A stretch of DNA of 64,000 nucleotides. Source: Desulfomicrobium apsheronum. Lineage in GTDB: Bacteria > Desulfobacterota > Desulfovibrionia > Desulfovibrionales > Desulfomicrobiaceae. The position numbers and the translations under genes were made by a program. How positions within the stretch are numbered: the first letter of the stretch is position 1; every line of letters starts with the position of its first letter. Positions 51,801 to 58,599 of this stretch are shown here, piece by piece. Under the pieces are notes generated by a model. The model was not told the DNA's origin, ran no database searches, and worked only from the letters and a program-made list of their open reading frames with translations. The DNA lies in the NCBI RefSeq assembly GCF_900114115.1, contig NZ_FORX01000001.1, positions 248,001 through 312,000 of the forward strand, written 5' to 3'.

Positions 51801-53598
51801 GAATTCCGTAGTTGCGGCCGGTGAGACGCTTTCGGTGAAGTCCGGCTCGGACACGACCGTCGCCGGGGCCAATCTCGAAGGCAAAAACGTCGCCATGGAT
51901 GTCGGCGGGAATCTGCTTGTGAAAAGCGAGCAGAACAAACGTGCCGCCGCCGGTTCCAATTGGAACGCTGGCGGTTCGGTCACCTTCGGCTATGGTTTCT
52001 CCGCCGATGCCCATGTGGGCATGGGCAAGAATTCGGCTGACTCGGCCTGGGTGAACAGGCAGACCTCGCTTATCGGCCAGGAAGAGGTCGATATCCGCAC
52101 CGAAAAAAACACGCATGTCCAGGGCGCGGTCATAGCCGCCAAGAACGGGAATCTCAAGCTGGATACGGGCACCCTGACCTACGGGGATATCAAGGATCAC
52201 GATAAATCCAAAAACCTCCAGGTCAGCCTGTCAGGTTCTTACTCCTCCGGCGGAGAGGGGGAAACGTCATCTTCCAGCACTTTCGATGGCGCTTACAATT
52301 CCGGAGACCGCCGCCAAGTCAACCGCGCCACCATCGGCGCAGGCGAGATCATCATCCGCTCCGACCCCGACAGCGGCCTGGAGGGGGTGAACCGGGACCT
52401 GAGGAGGGCCCGGGAGATCACCAGGGACGAACAGACTTCGGTAATCGTGTATGTCGACAGTTCGGCGATCCGGGAAATCGCGAGCGGTTTTGAAGGGATC
52501 AGAAGCAATCTGGAAAAGCTGGCCCAACTGGTGAAACAGGCGCTACCTGACGATCAACGTCTCCAGGACAGTGTGGATAACCAGCTGTCCATCCGGGGTA
52601 AGCTCATTGAAAAGGGAATGACCGATGAGCAGGCCGATGCCATGCTTCAAAAATATGCCCTGTACGCCGACTTGATGGGTGAGATCGGTAAGTTAGTCGA
52701 TGCGAAGGGTGGTTGGAGCAATCTGACGGAAGCCGAGGCGCAGGCTTTTATTGATTCGCTCCAGAGAGATTCGCGCTTCGTTGCGTTGTTGGCATCCTCC
52801 GATAATATTCTTTCTGATTCGCAAGCAATCACAATAAATAGTGGAAAATACGTAGTCGGTACTATCACAGGCGGCCTTCAGGCTGCAGGTTCAGACGCGA
52901 AGTCAGTTTTGCTCTTTCTCAACGACATGTCAGGTTACATGTTCTACAGTGCGAGCGGCGGACTTCTGTTTCAAGAGAATGCCCTCAATTTCACAAATAC
53001 CGTGCATGATTTCACAGATGCAGTTGTGTACTTAACGCAACACATCGATGAGGTTGGCCCAGCCGTAGTTGAAGGGCTAGAAAAAAAGTGGAATGAATAC
53101 TTGCTGGCTGTCAGGGAAGGGGACTATTATCGCGCGGGCAACCTGTTTGGAGAATTCCATTACGAAGTAGGCACGGTTCTCGTCGGGGCCATAGGAACTG
53201 CGAAGGGCTTGATGAGCGGGCTGAAATCCGCAGCCCCGAAGTTCGCTGCGACAGTGGAGGCTGCGGAAGCGGCGAGGCTTGCGAGGGTTGGGGATGGGGC
53301 GGTTGGGATAGCTTCAAAAAGTGCAACCAATGTCGCAGACGATTTTTTTGTTAACACTAAATTTACAGATAAAGTTCTTAAACAAATGGAGCAAGGTGAC
53401 TTTCATGCTTTTCCAAAAAACGTGGAAGGATTTCAACGTGCTGGAAAAGTGACTAAAATTACCGGGAGTGATGGAGTAACACGGGAAATGCTCAAAATAC
53501 CTGGTAGCTACAAAGGTAAAGAAGGAATGTTTGAATTTATAAAGGAGGCGGATGGTACGATTAATCACCGTTTCTTTCGTCCATATCCGGAGCAATAA
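45883..53598 (+). CDS. CdiA/FhaB-like giant exoprotein with polymorphic C-terminal toxin
   Basis: 2571 residues. Signal peptide about 1-26, TPS secretion domain about 27-290 with the NPNGI motif at 139-143, filamentous-hemagglutinin beta-helix repeats about 290-850, a long segment with the FhaB/CdiA-type LIETNPALTS ... GDAFYETRLVREQIFALTG near residue 1100, further FHA repeats (AGGDVTIEAGRDVAITSA style) to about 2170, then a helical pretoxin stretch. The last ~85 residues (from about DDFFVNTKFTDKVLKQM) form a compact charged domain ending NHRFFRPYPEQ, clearly AT-rich against the rest, as expected of a swapped toxin. No VENN motif found. The toxin is probably a nuclease (weak inference). Delivery: cell contact via the TpsB partner. 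Confidence 0.9.
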   Translation: MKHALRRFICLTLAFLLVFNPMAAAADGIVVDQKAPAANQPAVSAAPNGVPLVDIARPNSGGLSHNMFDQFNVGGPGVILNNSKKAGRTQLGGVVANNPKLGKGPEARVILNEVTGSSRSRLEGYTEIFGYPADYILANPNGITVNGGGFINTPRATLTTGKPRFDDYGGLSALDVRQGDVLVDGLGLNVSNLDAFDIISRTARINADVHAVKLGISTGYGSHDVATGQFSALPPDGSDVPAVALDSTALGGMYAERIILVGNEKGVGVNLEGVAHATDELVLTADGRIRIKGRVSTDNDVRVASTADSVEISGSLAAAKIAEVTASKDLVLKSQVGTQALLYADDARVSSESLHNVDGRIESGTNLAVATRSGITNAGALVSGGNAVLKAGGAVGNTGQMQARGSLDVEGAHVLNSGGMFSIEAVRIHSAGDIVNAGGEISSKKSSSLEATGNISNTGAIQTEGQAFVSAGSLSNEGGRIEAKDVMTLDVAGYIANSGTIGTDLGAFISAGSLGNEGGSILSQGDLDFAVAGGLGNSGIIYSGAFSRIRAESMRNDSAGQVLALGSLALDLDAELENLGVLNAGESLFVQSGGSVINNDGSILSQTGMELAAQGGITNSGDIQSGGTGLFRAGKALLNEGEILAVSDAVFEIGEDLENFGTLHSGEGLTLTSASLDNSGQILAQGDGAFSVLGDLVNTNFLFSGGAATFSVGGMLHNLRGQILSLGDMVLEGLSAGSRMLELKNDSGTIETLEGSMSIRAKVVKNTNLDFALTPGTQVLSRKGGIYSFFGDNWDQAQDLYRMLPGSSAVSSKRNALIITPAELRALGFGLDRNVIPRSELDAAIAAAEARFALYGGTSGDIAAVSSLKSRVVGRGIYMAVQHYKDRSKVAAYLESITRDEVTGLESGANIAAAVNLDIEADSFSNHVSRVTTASGDISIVADSFENAGQDIFEHRTIEWARAHANEHKSPRLAVEGRGTEVVRTAIEHAYGTISAGGKVSISADHALNGISENSGMASGGIGSSGSVIAPPRPESLDQSVAHLDDLIGLPPRDGLFIVNTTPGHHYLIETNPALTSMALFYGSDYFLRRTGIDLGKTQQQLLGDAFYETRLVREQIFALTGRRFLSESLSGDAEQMLALMDNAVAAREELNLSVGVALSAEQVAALASDIIWLETRVVEGHEVLVPVVYLCRNSLDTIARGGSVIVGRDVEIHTSGDTANRGVIKALGDLAISARNVFNTFGTIQGDTVTLDAGESIFNTSGQIKGRDVSLAAGQDIISGTAKTTFSAEETTRRTSGRMSPGMAGQPGTPVFGASSTIRSTSETVGQRGAIEATGDLSMQAGRDIGIVGSDAKAGGDATFSAGRDVIIAAQELESHNFGKTGKSKSSFNTQTSKAATVEAGGSVSVSAGQDVAVHGSSVSAGADVNIEAGRDVSITSATDSYDYHFKQKSKGGLFGGSSSEMHMGKVTTNVASAITAGGDVHVAAGQGGAGDLAVVGSKVRSGGDMSLKAEDGILVSSAQESESMISASSRSTLFSGKSKASGDARVTQVGSEIVTGNDLKAEAKNVAVSASQIHAGNDIDIKSVESDLIVSGAQNTVSTYRYEKKSGWNLSAPLEIPLAILVGGGVEFYSSKMTEGRNTASSNFGSLITAGNNIDLESARDAVMIGSSVAAGNDVNISAVRDSNIIPGLTAQASERRTKEKSIGFSSLSISENEIKGFAGGTKTETGSKFTGDYNAGSVVSAGNDVSIEAGNNVNQFSSGIEAGRDVKLKSGKDVNVDANKDVERTENYARQIQIGVTASARQSVTTAARTLADTPQNVGSGEGSDAAKGVTAASSILRGVSAAQQLTNVGASASITAGASVSQSSSFIDAADVVASSIRAGRDAELDAERDVRVSGAAVLAAGDVTIEAGRDVAITSATNTYSAGADSFFASAGVGVGASYSTQGGAAAGIRVQAEAAGSENTSRAQTHANSVVAAGETLSVKSGSDTTVAGANLEGKNVAMDVGGNLLVKSEQNKRAAAGSNWNAGGSVTFGYGFSADAHVGMGKNSADSAWVNRQTSLIGQEEVDIRTEKNTHVQGAVIAAKNGNLKLDTGTLTYGDIKDHDKSKNLQVSLSGSYSSGGEGETSSSSTFDGAYNSGDRRQVNRATIGAGEIIIRSDPDSGLEGVNRDLRRAREITRDEQTSVIVYVDSSAIREIASGFEGIRSNLEKLAQLVKQALPDDQRLQDSVDNQLSIRGKLIEKGMTDEQADAMLQKYALYADLMGEIGKLVDAKGGWSNLTEAEAQAFIDSLQRDSRFVALLASSDNILSDSQAITINSGKYVVGTITGGLQAAGSDAKSVLLFLNDMSGYMFYSASGGLLFQENALNFTNTVHDFTDAVVYLTQHIDEVGPAVVEGLEKKWNEYLLAVREGDYYRAGNLFGEFHYEVGTVLVGAIGTAKGLMSGLKSAAPKFAATVEAAEAARLARVGDGAVGIASKSATNVADDFFVNTKFTDKVLKQMEQGDFHAFPKNVEGFQRAGKVTKITGSDGVTREMLKIPGSYKGKEGMFEFIKEADGTINHRFFRPYPEQ

Positions 53599-53600
53599 TC

Positions 53601-53939
53601 ATGGACACGATTTGGTCAAAAGAGTCCGATGCTATTTTAAAAGTTGGTCGTTCCCTTGAAGATGTTGGTGTTTACAACTGGGCATTGACCAAGACAGAGG
53701 CTTTAATGGCTTTGGATCGATTAGAAGCTGAAGGAATCGCCATCTTGGGGGGTGATGTTTATGTGATGCAAATAGACAGCCTGCAATCAAACTATGATAA
53801 TTGGTATTGTGACCGAGATGAGAATGAATCCACATTGGCCTTCGTATCTCGAAGTATTGCCAAAGCGCGAGAATACGTTACCAACTACAAGTTGAGTCGA
53901 GATGCGGAATATTATTTTGCAATCGTTCCCGAATGTTAG
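53601..53939 (+). CDS. Predicted immunity protein (Imm40-like) for the CdiA toxin
   Basis: 112 residues starting two bases after the giant exoprotein stop. Soluble, acidic, no signal peptide, so it would act inside the cell. Seen: TKTEALMALDRLEAEGIAILGGDVYV and YDNWYCDRDENE, the pattern I associate with the Imm40 immunity family of polymorphic toxin systems. AT-rich like the toxin tip, which supports joint transfer of toxin and immunity. The position right after a CdiA-like gene is itself strong evidence for an immunity role. Family name from memory, not a search. Confidence 0.75.
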   Translation: MDTIWSKESDAILKVGRSLEDVGVYNWALTKTEALMALDRLEAEGIAILGGDVYVMQIDSLQSNYDNWYCDRDENESTLAFVSRSIAKAREYVTNYKLSRDAEYYFAIVPEC

Positions 53940-53962
53940 TTTAAGGAATTGTCTCCGTGCTC

Positions 53963-54180
53963 GGGGGTGTAAAATATTTTGTGTAAACGGTCAGTTGTCG
54001 ATAATCGACCCCACAAGGAGACGACATGACCGCACGCAAGCCACTTCCCGTCGACCTGATCGACGCCCTCCTGGCGGACTACAAGAACCCTTAAGATATC
54101 ATCGGCGAGAAAGGTCAGCTCCGTAACCGACTGCTTCGGAAAGTCTCAGCCCCGAGGCAGACCCTCTTCATTGGTTCCAA
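53963..54180 (+). pseudogene. Remnant of an IS256-family insertion sequence (left end and transposase start)
   Basis: A terminal-repeat-like sequence GGGGGTGTAAAATATTTTGT begins near 53963, followed by an ATG at 54026 with AAGGAG before it. The frame reads MTARKPLPVDLIDALLADYK, the typical start of IS256-family transposases, then a stop codon (TAA 54092-54094) where the family continues with a Glu, and after it the same frame resumes DIIGEKG. Beyond about 54180 resemblance is lost. So a degraded, truncated copy. Confidence 0.75.
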
Positions 54181-54248
54181 CCCGACCACTCCATTTCGTC
54201 CAACGGTCAAAGGCTACGGTCCCATTCAGGGAGCATGTAGAGCTTGGG

Positions 54249-54566
54249 CTATCCCATTTGGACATCTGAACTTGCTTCGATCATCTTTCCTTTGCCGCCG
54301 CAGTGTTTTGTGGCGTCGCCAATGCGTGTCACCGGGATGCCGTTCACAAAAACCGAGGCGCTGCCTTCGGCTGCGGTCCATGTGTTGGGGCCGCAGCATT
54401 TGCGGTGCCTTCCAGAGTCGCCAATGCGTAGTACTGGGCGTCCGTTGATAACGACGTCAGGAGACCCGCTCACGGCTGGTCCGCTGACGCGGTGGGAGCA
54501 GCAGGAGCTGCCGTGGGAATCACTCGGGCAGTGTGCCTTGTCTCCGACTCTGCAAATTGGGGGCAT
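54249..54566 (-). CDS. PAAR-repeat protein (type VI secretion spike tip)
   Basis: 105 residues from ATG 54566, which has a perfect GGAGGT upstream; the longer frame upstream lacks support. PAAR proteins cap VgrG and sharpen the T6SS needle. Seen: ICRVGDKAHCPSDSHGSS, SPDVVINGRPVLRIGDSGRHRKC and SVFVNGIPVTRIGDATKHCGG, with the His/Cys residues that bind zinc. No C-terminal toxin extension, so it may carry separate effectors. About 220 bp downstream of hcp on the same strand. Confidence 0.9.
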   Translation of the reverse strand: MPPICRVGDKAHCPSDSHGSSCCSHRVSGPAVSGSPDVVINGRPVLRIGDSGRHRKCCGPNTWTAAEGSASVFVNGIPVTRIGDATKHCGGKGKMIEASSDVQMG

Positions 54567-54747
54567 GAGACCTCCATGAATGATATTTAATAGCTTGTTA
54601 TTATTGAAATACGTCTGTCTATTTGCGGTCCGCGAAATCAGTGTGTTGAGGTCGGCGGGGACAGCCTTGTCAATCAAACACGCTGCAGCTTGTTTCTTTC
54701 CAGATTAATAACGTCATTTTCAAAAAACTAATTCGACATAATGTGTA

Positions 54748-54783
54748 AACGGGGGCCCGCAGAGTTTTTGCAGGCCCCCGTTT
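54748..54783 (-). terminator. Hairpin terminator of the first hcp gene
   Basis: AAACGGGGGCC (54748-54758) pairs with GGCCCCCGTTT (54773-54783), starting three bases after the hcp stop on the minus strand. Only three T residues follow the stem. Confidence 0.7.
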
Positions 54784-54785
54784 GC

Positions 54786-55307
54786 TTAGGCGGATGTGGA
54801 CATGGTTCTCCAGTCGTCGCTTTCGGACGTGCTGGCGATTTCGTGCGTTTTGATGATTTTGCGGTAGGTCATGTAGACGTCTTCAAGATGGGTGAAATGC
54901 GCTTGTCCAGGGTCTTGGCAGTTGGGCATGTAGGCTTGGATGTCCACGATGATGGCGTCTTCGAGTTGAATGGTGAAGTAGTGTTCCATGGTTCCCGATG
55001 CCGAGGTGCGGTAGAACTTCATCTCGACTTTGGGTAATTTTTCACCGCTGGCCAGGGCCCTGAACAGCAGGGGGGAGGCCTTGTCCATGATCTTGGTGAT
55101 CTTGAGCGGCTTGTGCACGCGCTGGCCCGTGGGCTGGCCTGACTGGGGGTCGCGCGGCAGGATGATCTGGTGCTCGAAAGCTTCCACTAGGCTCTCGTCC
55201 TCGTGACCTTCCTGGTAGATGTTGCCCACCGATGCTTCGGTGAAGTTTCCGGCCGTGATGAGGCCCTGACGTTCTCCGGTGATGCTGATGTAAGCTGGTA
55301 CTGGCAT
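54786..55307 (-). CDS. hcp: Hcp, type VI secretion tube protein (copy 1)
   Basis: 173 residues from ATG 55307 with AAGGAG upstream. Forms hexameric rings that stack into the T6SS inner tube. Seen: PAYISITGERQGLITAG, EDESLVEAFEHQIILPRD, HKPLKITKIMDKASPLL and the C-terminal EDVYMTYRKIIKTHE. Almost the same protein as the second copy at 58.0-58.5 kb, but with many silent differences. A strong sigma-54 promoter lies about 42 bp upstream. PAAR gene follows on the same strand. Confidence 0.95.
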   Translation of the reverse strand: MPVPAYISITGERQGLITAGNFTEASVGNIYQEGHEDESLVEAFEHQIILPRDPQSGQPTGQRVHKPLKITKIMDKASPLLFRALASGEKLPKVEMKFYRTSASGTMEHYFTIQLEDAIIVDIQAYMPNCQDPGQAHFTHLEDVYMTYRKIIKTHEIASTSESDDWRTMSTSA

Positions 55308-55348
55308 GGTGTTCTCCTTGGTTGGGGTTGATGTGACGCCCAATCAGC

Positions 55349-55362
55349 GCAACATGCGTGCC
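55349..55362 (-). promoter_or_regulatory. Sigma-54 promoter of hcp copy 1
   Basis: Minus strand reads GGCAC-GCATG-TTGC: GG at 55361-55362, GC at 55349-55350, ten bases apart. This matches the GGCAC-N5-TTGC consensus throughout. The start codon is about 40 bases downstream. Confidence 0.8.
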
Positions 55363-55363
55363 G

Positions 55364-55946
55364 GGTTGTGATATGCCATAATTTCAAGTAGTTGTTCCTG
55401 TATCTGTGCAGATTTCAAGCAAGGATTTGCTTGGAATTGTAAGCGTTATCGGTGTGTTATTGGAATAGTTAGTTAGATCAAGCTGTTGGGGCCGGCAAGG
55501 TTTCGCCCTGTGACTCTAAACAGAATGAATATTAATCCTGTCACGTTGTTCCCTTTGTACCAGCGGCATGGTTAAGGCGATTTTTCGCTCCCTATGCCTT
55601 GTGATTATCATAAAGCTGCACGTCAATCTGCTTCGACTCTGGAGCGCCTTCTTCCGCTTCCAGGTTATCGGTTCATCTGAGAGTGACCTGCACATGACCG
55701 CCGTGTCGTCTGGTGCTTTGCAGTCACGGATTACCTCGACGATAGCCGTTTTATCAGATTATTCCCTGACGCCATGAATTGCTTGGCGAAATTATCGCGG
55801 TTGTAGCCAACGGCGTCGAAAGCTTGTCGTCATGGCGGAGGGACATCATGCCTGAAAACAAGTCGCGGATCGTGTCGGTGAAGATGCTGCCCAAAAAGAG
55901 CTGACCAGGACGACCGGATCGCAGGGGCGTTGCAAATTGGAGCCGA
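55364..55946. other. Interval without a supportable gene, possible degraded sequence
   Basis: About 580 bp between the hcp promoter and the stop of the exported-protein gene. I see only short frames. One of 18 codons (ATG 55848, stop 55902-55904) has a good GGAGGG before it but no recognisable product. The region may hold decayed mobile DNA, like that at 54.0-54.2 kb. Confidence 0.5.
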
Positions 55947-56615
55947 TCAGGGGGTTAGTTCAAGAAATGCCCTTTCAGGATTCACCTCGACGGGGTTGCC
56001 GGATTTGTCTGCGCCAGCCATGGCAAAGTGGTATGTTCCGAAAGGTAGTGGCCGGGAGGTCCATGCTCGTCTGGAAGGATACAAGCCGAAATACTGGTCC
56101 GCTATCCGGCCTTCGGCATCGAATACGACGATGAGCAGTCTCGTCGCCTCCGAGCGCGCCAAGTGGAATGAAGCGCTCCCCCGGCCAGCCCCCCTTTTTT
56201 CGGTCACGGTATCCTGATGTTCCGGGCTTTCGAGCCATGGCAGGGTGGACGGCTTTGCGAAGGTGAGTATCCCGACCAGTCGTTTGGTGTTGACAAAAAA
56301 TGGCGGTTCATCGTCCGCAGCCGTGATTCTGTATGTGTCGAAGGGAGCCAGTATGCTCAACTCGCACGTTATTTGTTTTTCCGTCATTTCCGAAGGCGTG
56401 ATGCGACGGGTGGCCTTGAAGGTGCGTTCGTCGTTTTGGATCAGCACTTCCACGTTTTTCCTGGATCGGGGTGTGGACATGACGACCGTGAAAGTCGTCA
56501 TCAGGTTTGCGGTATCCGCATCGATCTCGACAGAGAGTATCTCCTGACAGCGGGCCATCGCAGGCAGAATGAGGATTATTCCCAGGCAAGCGAGGTATAC
56601 TGCAAGGGGTCTCAT
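55947..56615 (-). CDS. Exported protein of unknown function, paired with a membrane protein between hcp genes
   Basis: 222 residues from ATG 56615, overlapping the upstream gene stop (ATGA). Not recognised. A signal peptide covers about residues 1-23 (LACLGIILILPAMARC); Cys at its end is preceded by Arg, so not a classical lipobox. Two strand-rich parts follow: residues about 25-125, and about 150-222, where LLIVVFDAEGRIADQYFG ... PFGTYHFAMAGADKSGNP resembles the Ig-like fold of FlgD/FlgD-like domains. The 5' part of the open frame beyond 56615 lies within the neighbour and is not used. Location between two hcp copies suggests a T6SS accessory or cell-envelope role. Confidence 0.7.
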   Translation of the reverse strand: MRPLAVYLACLGIILILPAMARCQEILSVEIDADTANLMTTFTVVMSTPRSRKNVEVLIQNDERTFKATRRITPSEMTEKQITCELSILAPFDTYRITAADDEPPFFVNTKRLVGILTFAKPSTLPWLESPEHQDTVTEKRGAGRGSASFHLARSEATRLLIVVFDAEGRIADQYFGLYPSRRAWTSRPLPFGTYHFAMAGADKSGNPVEVNPERAFLELTP

Positions 56616-57766
56616 AAATTGCTCACCTGTCCGTTTCTCAACCCTACGGCCTCGCCGGGAGTGAACTCGTCTAGCGTGTGGCTGCGGTTTCTGAATGGAG
56701 TGTCCTGAAAGAGCACGCCGATGGATACGAGGCGTGTTTTGGGCACGTGCCTGATCTGGAAAAAATTCAGCCTGTCGTAGATGATCAGATGGGACTCGTC
56801 CTCGGCCAGCAGAAAGACCGGGTGTGTCGGGGTTGCCTCCGAGGAATCGAGACGGAGGCTGACCACGGGGAAGATCAGGCTTCGGCCCAGTTTGCCGTAC
56901 AGCGTCGAAAGCATGAATATTTGGCTGGTAATGATGAGTACCCAAACGATCCTGCCCAGGCGATTGAGGAGGTCGTTGTCGTCCTTGCGGCAGGAGAGGG
57001 CCTGCCGGTGGATGAGCAGGAACGCCCCCACGACCAGGGTGGCGAGCAGGATGGCCAGGGTTAAAACCTGTGCTCTGGGGCCTTCCTGGTCCTCATCGGC
57101 GTCGTGTCTGAACCACGGTCGGTGCGTCATGTGTTCGGCCATGTTCGATGGGTTGGCCAGCAGGCGTTGGAGAAGATGGACGCGGTTTTCCATCTTCCGG
57201 AAATCCGCCGCCTTGCTCTGCATGGATTCGGCGAGGACTTCCGCTTTGACAGGTTGCAGCACGGCTTTGATATCGAAGATCTCCGTCTCGAAACTCATGA
57301 GACAGAAGTATCCGGCCAGGGCGCAGACCGCCCCGGTGGTCAGCAACAGGTCCAGAACACGGAAATACGACCTGTCCAGGAAACTGTTACGATGTCCCCA
57401 GATCAGCACGCCCAATGCGCCGACGATCACCAGCGAGGCTAGGCATGCCGCGAAGCCCCACATCAGCGGAGCCTCTTTCAGCAGGGATTCCAGCATGCCG
57501 CTTCGAAAGGCGCCATCCGTCATCAGCTTGATGAGGTTGACGCAAATGGTCATCACCGCGTCCATGGTGAATTGGATGTCCGCGCCGAACGCGGTCGTCA
57601 CGGGGTCGTGACCGAAGAGGAGCTTGCCGTGCTCTGCCCGCGCCCAGCGGCCGAAGGCATAAAGGGCGATGACGACAACACTGGAAATTTTTAGAATCTT
57701 CACGAAGCGTTGGCTGGGCGTGACGGCAGCGTCTTGGCGCGACGTGTGGTGGGAGTCGTTGTGCAT
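56612..57766 (-). CDS. Five-helix membrane protein of unknown function, between hcp genes
   Basis: 384 residues. Not recognised. Hydrophobic segments at about residues 28-45, 98-122, 138-160, 238-260 and 275-295; the soluble loop at about 165-235 is helical and charged (KMENRVHLLQRLLANPS), and the last ~85 residues are soluble, strand-rich (HLIIYDRLNFFQIRHVP). It shares a four-base overlap with the exported-protein gene downstream, so the two are co-translated and probably interact. It lies 256 bp downstream of hcp copy 2 on the same strand. Confidence 0.72.
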   Translation of the reverse strand: MHNDSHHTSRQDAAVTPSQRFVKILKISSVVVIALYAFGRWARAEHGKLLFGHDPVTTAFGADIQFTMDAVMTICVNLIKLMTDGAFRSGMLESLLKEAPLMWGFAACLASLVIVGALGVLIWGHRNSFLDRSYFRVLDLLLTTGAVCALAGYFCLMSFETEIFDIKAVLQPVKAEVLAESMQSKAADFRKMENRVHLLQRLLANPSNMAEHMTHRPWFRHDADEDQEGPRAQVLTLAILLATLVVGAFLLIHRQALSCRKDDNDLLNRLGRIVWVLIITSQIFMLSTLYGKLGRSLIFPVVSLRLDSSEATPTHPVFLLAEDESHLIIYDRLNFFQIRHVPKTRLVSIGVLFQDTPFRNRSHTLDEFTPGEAVGLRNGQVSNL

Positions 57767-57978
57767 GCTTGGGTTCCTCGTCCGGCGTTTATTCGCGATA
57801 TTTGAAAGGGATAGTGGCGGAATATTCAGGGTATTAGAGACCAGAAAATGTAGGAAAGGCCGATTTGATGAGTTGTGTCATGAGAAGTGCCCCGGTTGCG
57901 GTGAACGGGGGAGGCTTGGGCGTATGGGCGAACCGTGCCTAGCCGCCTCCGTGCATTCGTGTGCGTATTCGGACGGTC

Positions 57979-58013
57979 GCGCCGGGCCCGGAACGCTGGT
58001 TCGAGCCCGGCGC
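57979..58013 (-). terminator. Hairpin after hcp copy 2
   Basis: GCGCCGGGC (57979-57987) pairs with GCCCGGCGC (58005-58013), nine base pairs, ten bases after the hcp stop. No U tract follows, so it may only partly stop transcription and let the downstream gene pair be expressed. Confidence 0.5.
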
Positions 58014-58022
58014 GGCGTTCGC

Positions 58023-58544
58023 TTACGCCTGGTTGGACATGGTCCTCCAGTCGTCGCTTTCGGACGTGCTGGCGATTTCATGGGTTTTGATGATCTTGCG
58101 GTAGGTCATGTAGACATCCTCGAGATGGGTGAAGTGGGCTTTCCCGGGATCTTGGCAATTGGGCATGTAGGCCTGGATGTCCACGATGATGGCGTCTTCA
58201 AGCTGGATGGTGAAGTAGTGCTCCATGGTTCCCGATGCCGAGGTGCGGTAGAACTTCATCTCGACCTTGGGAAGGCGCTCGCCGCTGACCAGGGAGCGGA
58301 AGAGCAAAGGCGATGCCTTGTCCATGATCTTGGTGATCTTGAGGGGCTTATGCACGCGCTGCCCAGTTGGCTGGCCGGATTGAGGATCGCGGGGGAGGAT
58401 GATCTGGTGTTCGAAGGCTTCCACGAGGCTTTCATCCTCGTGGCCCTCTTGAAAGATGTTGCCGACAGAAGCCTCGGTGAAGTTTCCGGCGGTAATGAGG
58501 CCCTGACGCTCTCCGGTGATACTGATGTAGGCGGGTACTGGCAT
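58023..58544 (-). CDS. hcp: Hcp, type VI secretion tube protein (copy 2)
   Basis: 173 residues from ATG 58544 (GTGGAGA upstream); the 16 codons before it are in the leader and overlap the promoter. Differs from copy 1 at only a few positions (NIFQ for NIYQ, SLVSGERLP for ALASGEKLP, K for Q, and the last four residues). Many third-position changes separate the two genes, so the duplication is not recent and the protein is under purifying selection. Its own sigma-54 promoter is about 42 bp upstream. Confidence 0.95.
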   Translation of the reverse strand: MPVPAYISITGERQGLITAGNFTEASVGNIFQEGHEDESLVEAFEHQIILPRDPQSGQPTGQRVHKPLKITKIMDKASPLLFRSLVSGERLPKVEMKFYRTSASGTMEHYFTIQLEDAIIVDIQAYMPNCQDPGKAHFTHLEDVYMTYRKIIKTHEIASTSESDDWRTMSNQA

Positions 58545-58585
58545 GACATTCTCCACGTTAAAGATTGATAATGCCAGTAGGTAAG

Positions 58586-58599
58586 GCAACATCCGTGCC
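58586..58599 (-). promoter_or_regulatory. Sigma-54 promoter of hcp copy 2
   Basis: Minus strand reads GGCAC-GGATG-TTGC: GG at 58598-58599, GC at 58586-58587, ten bases apart. Practically the same as the element upstream of copy 1 and at the same distance from the ATG. Confidence 0.82.

Noticed and set aside
50809-52200. 463-codon open frame antisense to the CdiA-like gene
   Set aside because: Arises from the repetitive GC-rich FHA repeats; no motif or start signal.
54734-54756. Second copy of the IS256 terminal repeat
   Set aside because: TGTGTAAACGGG resembles part of the left end but is in the same orientation, not inverted, and forms part of the hcp terminator stem.
57767-58022. Sigma-54-like GG-N10-GC before the five-helix membrane gene
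   Set aside because: GG and GC can be found at the right spacing near 57.93 kb but without the TTGC or GGCAC context; too weak to call.
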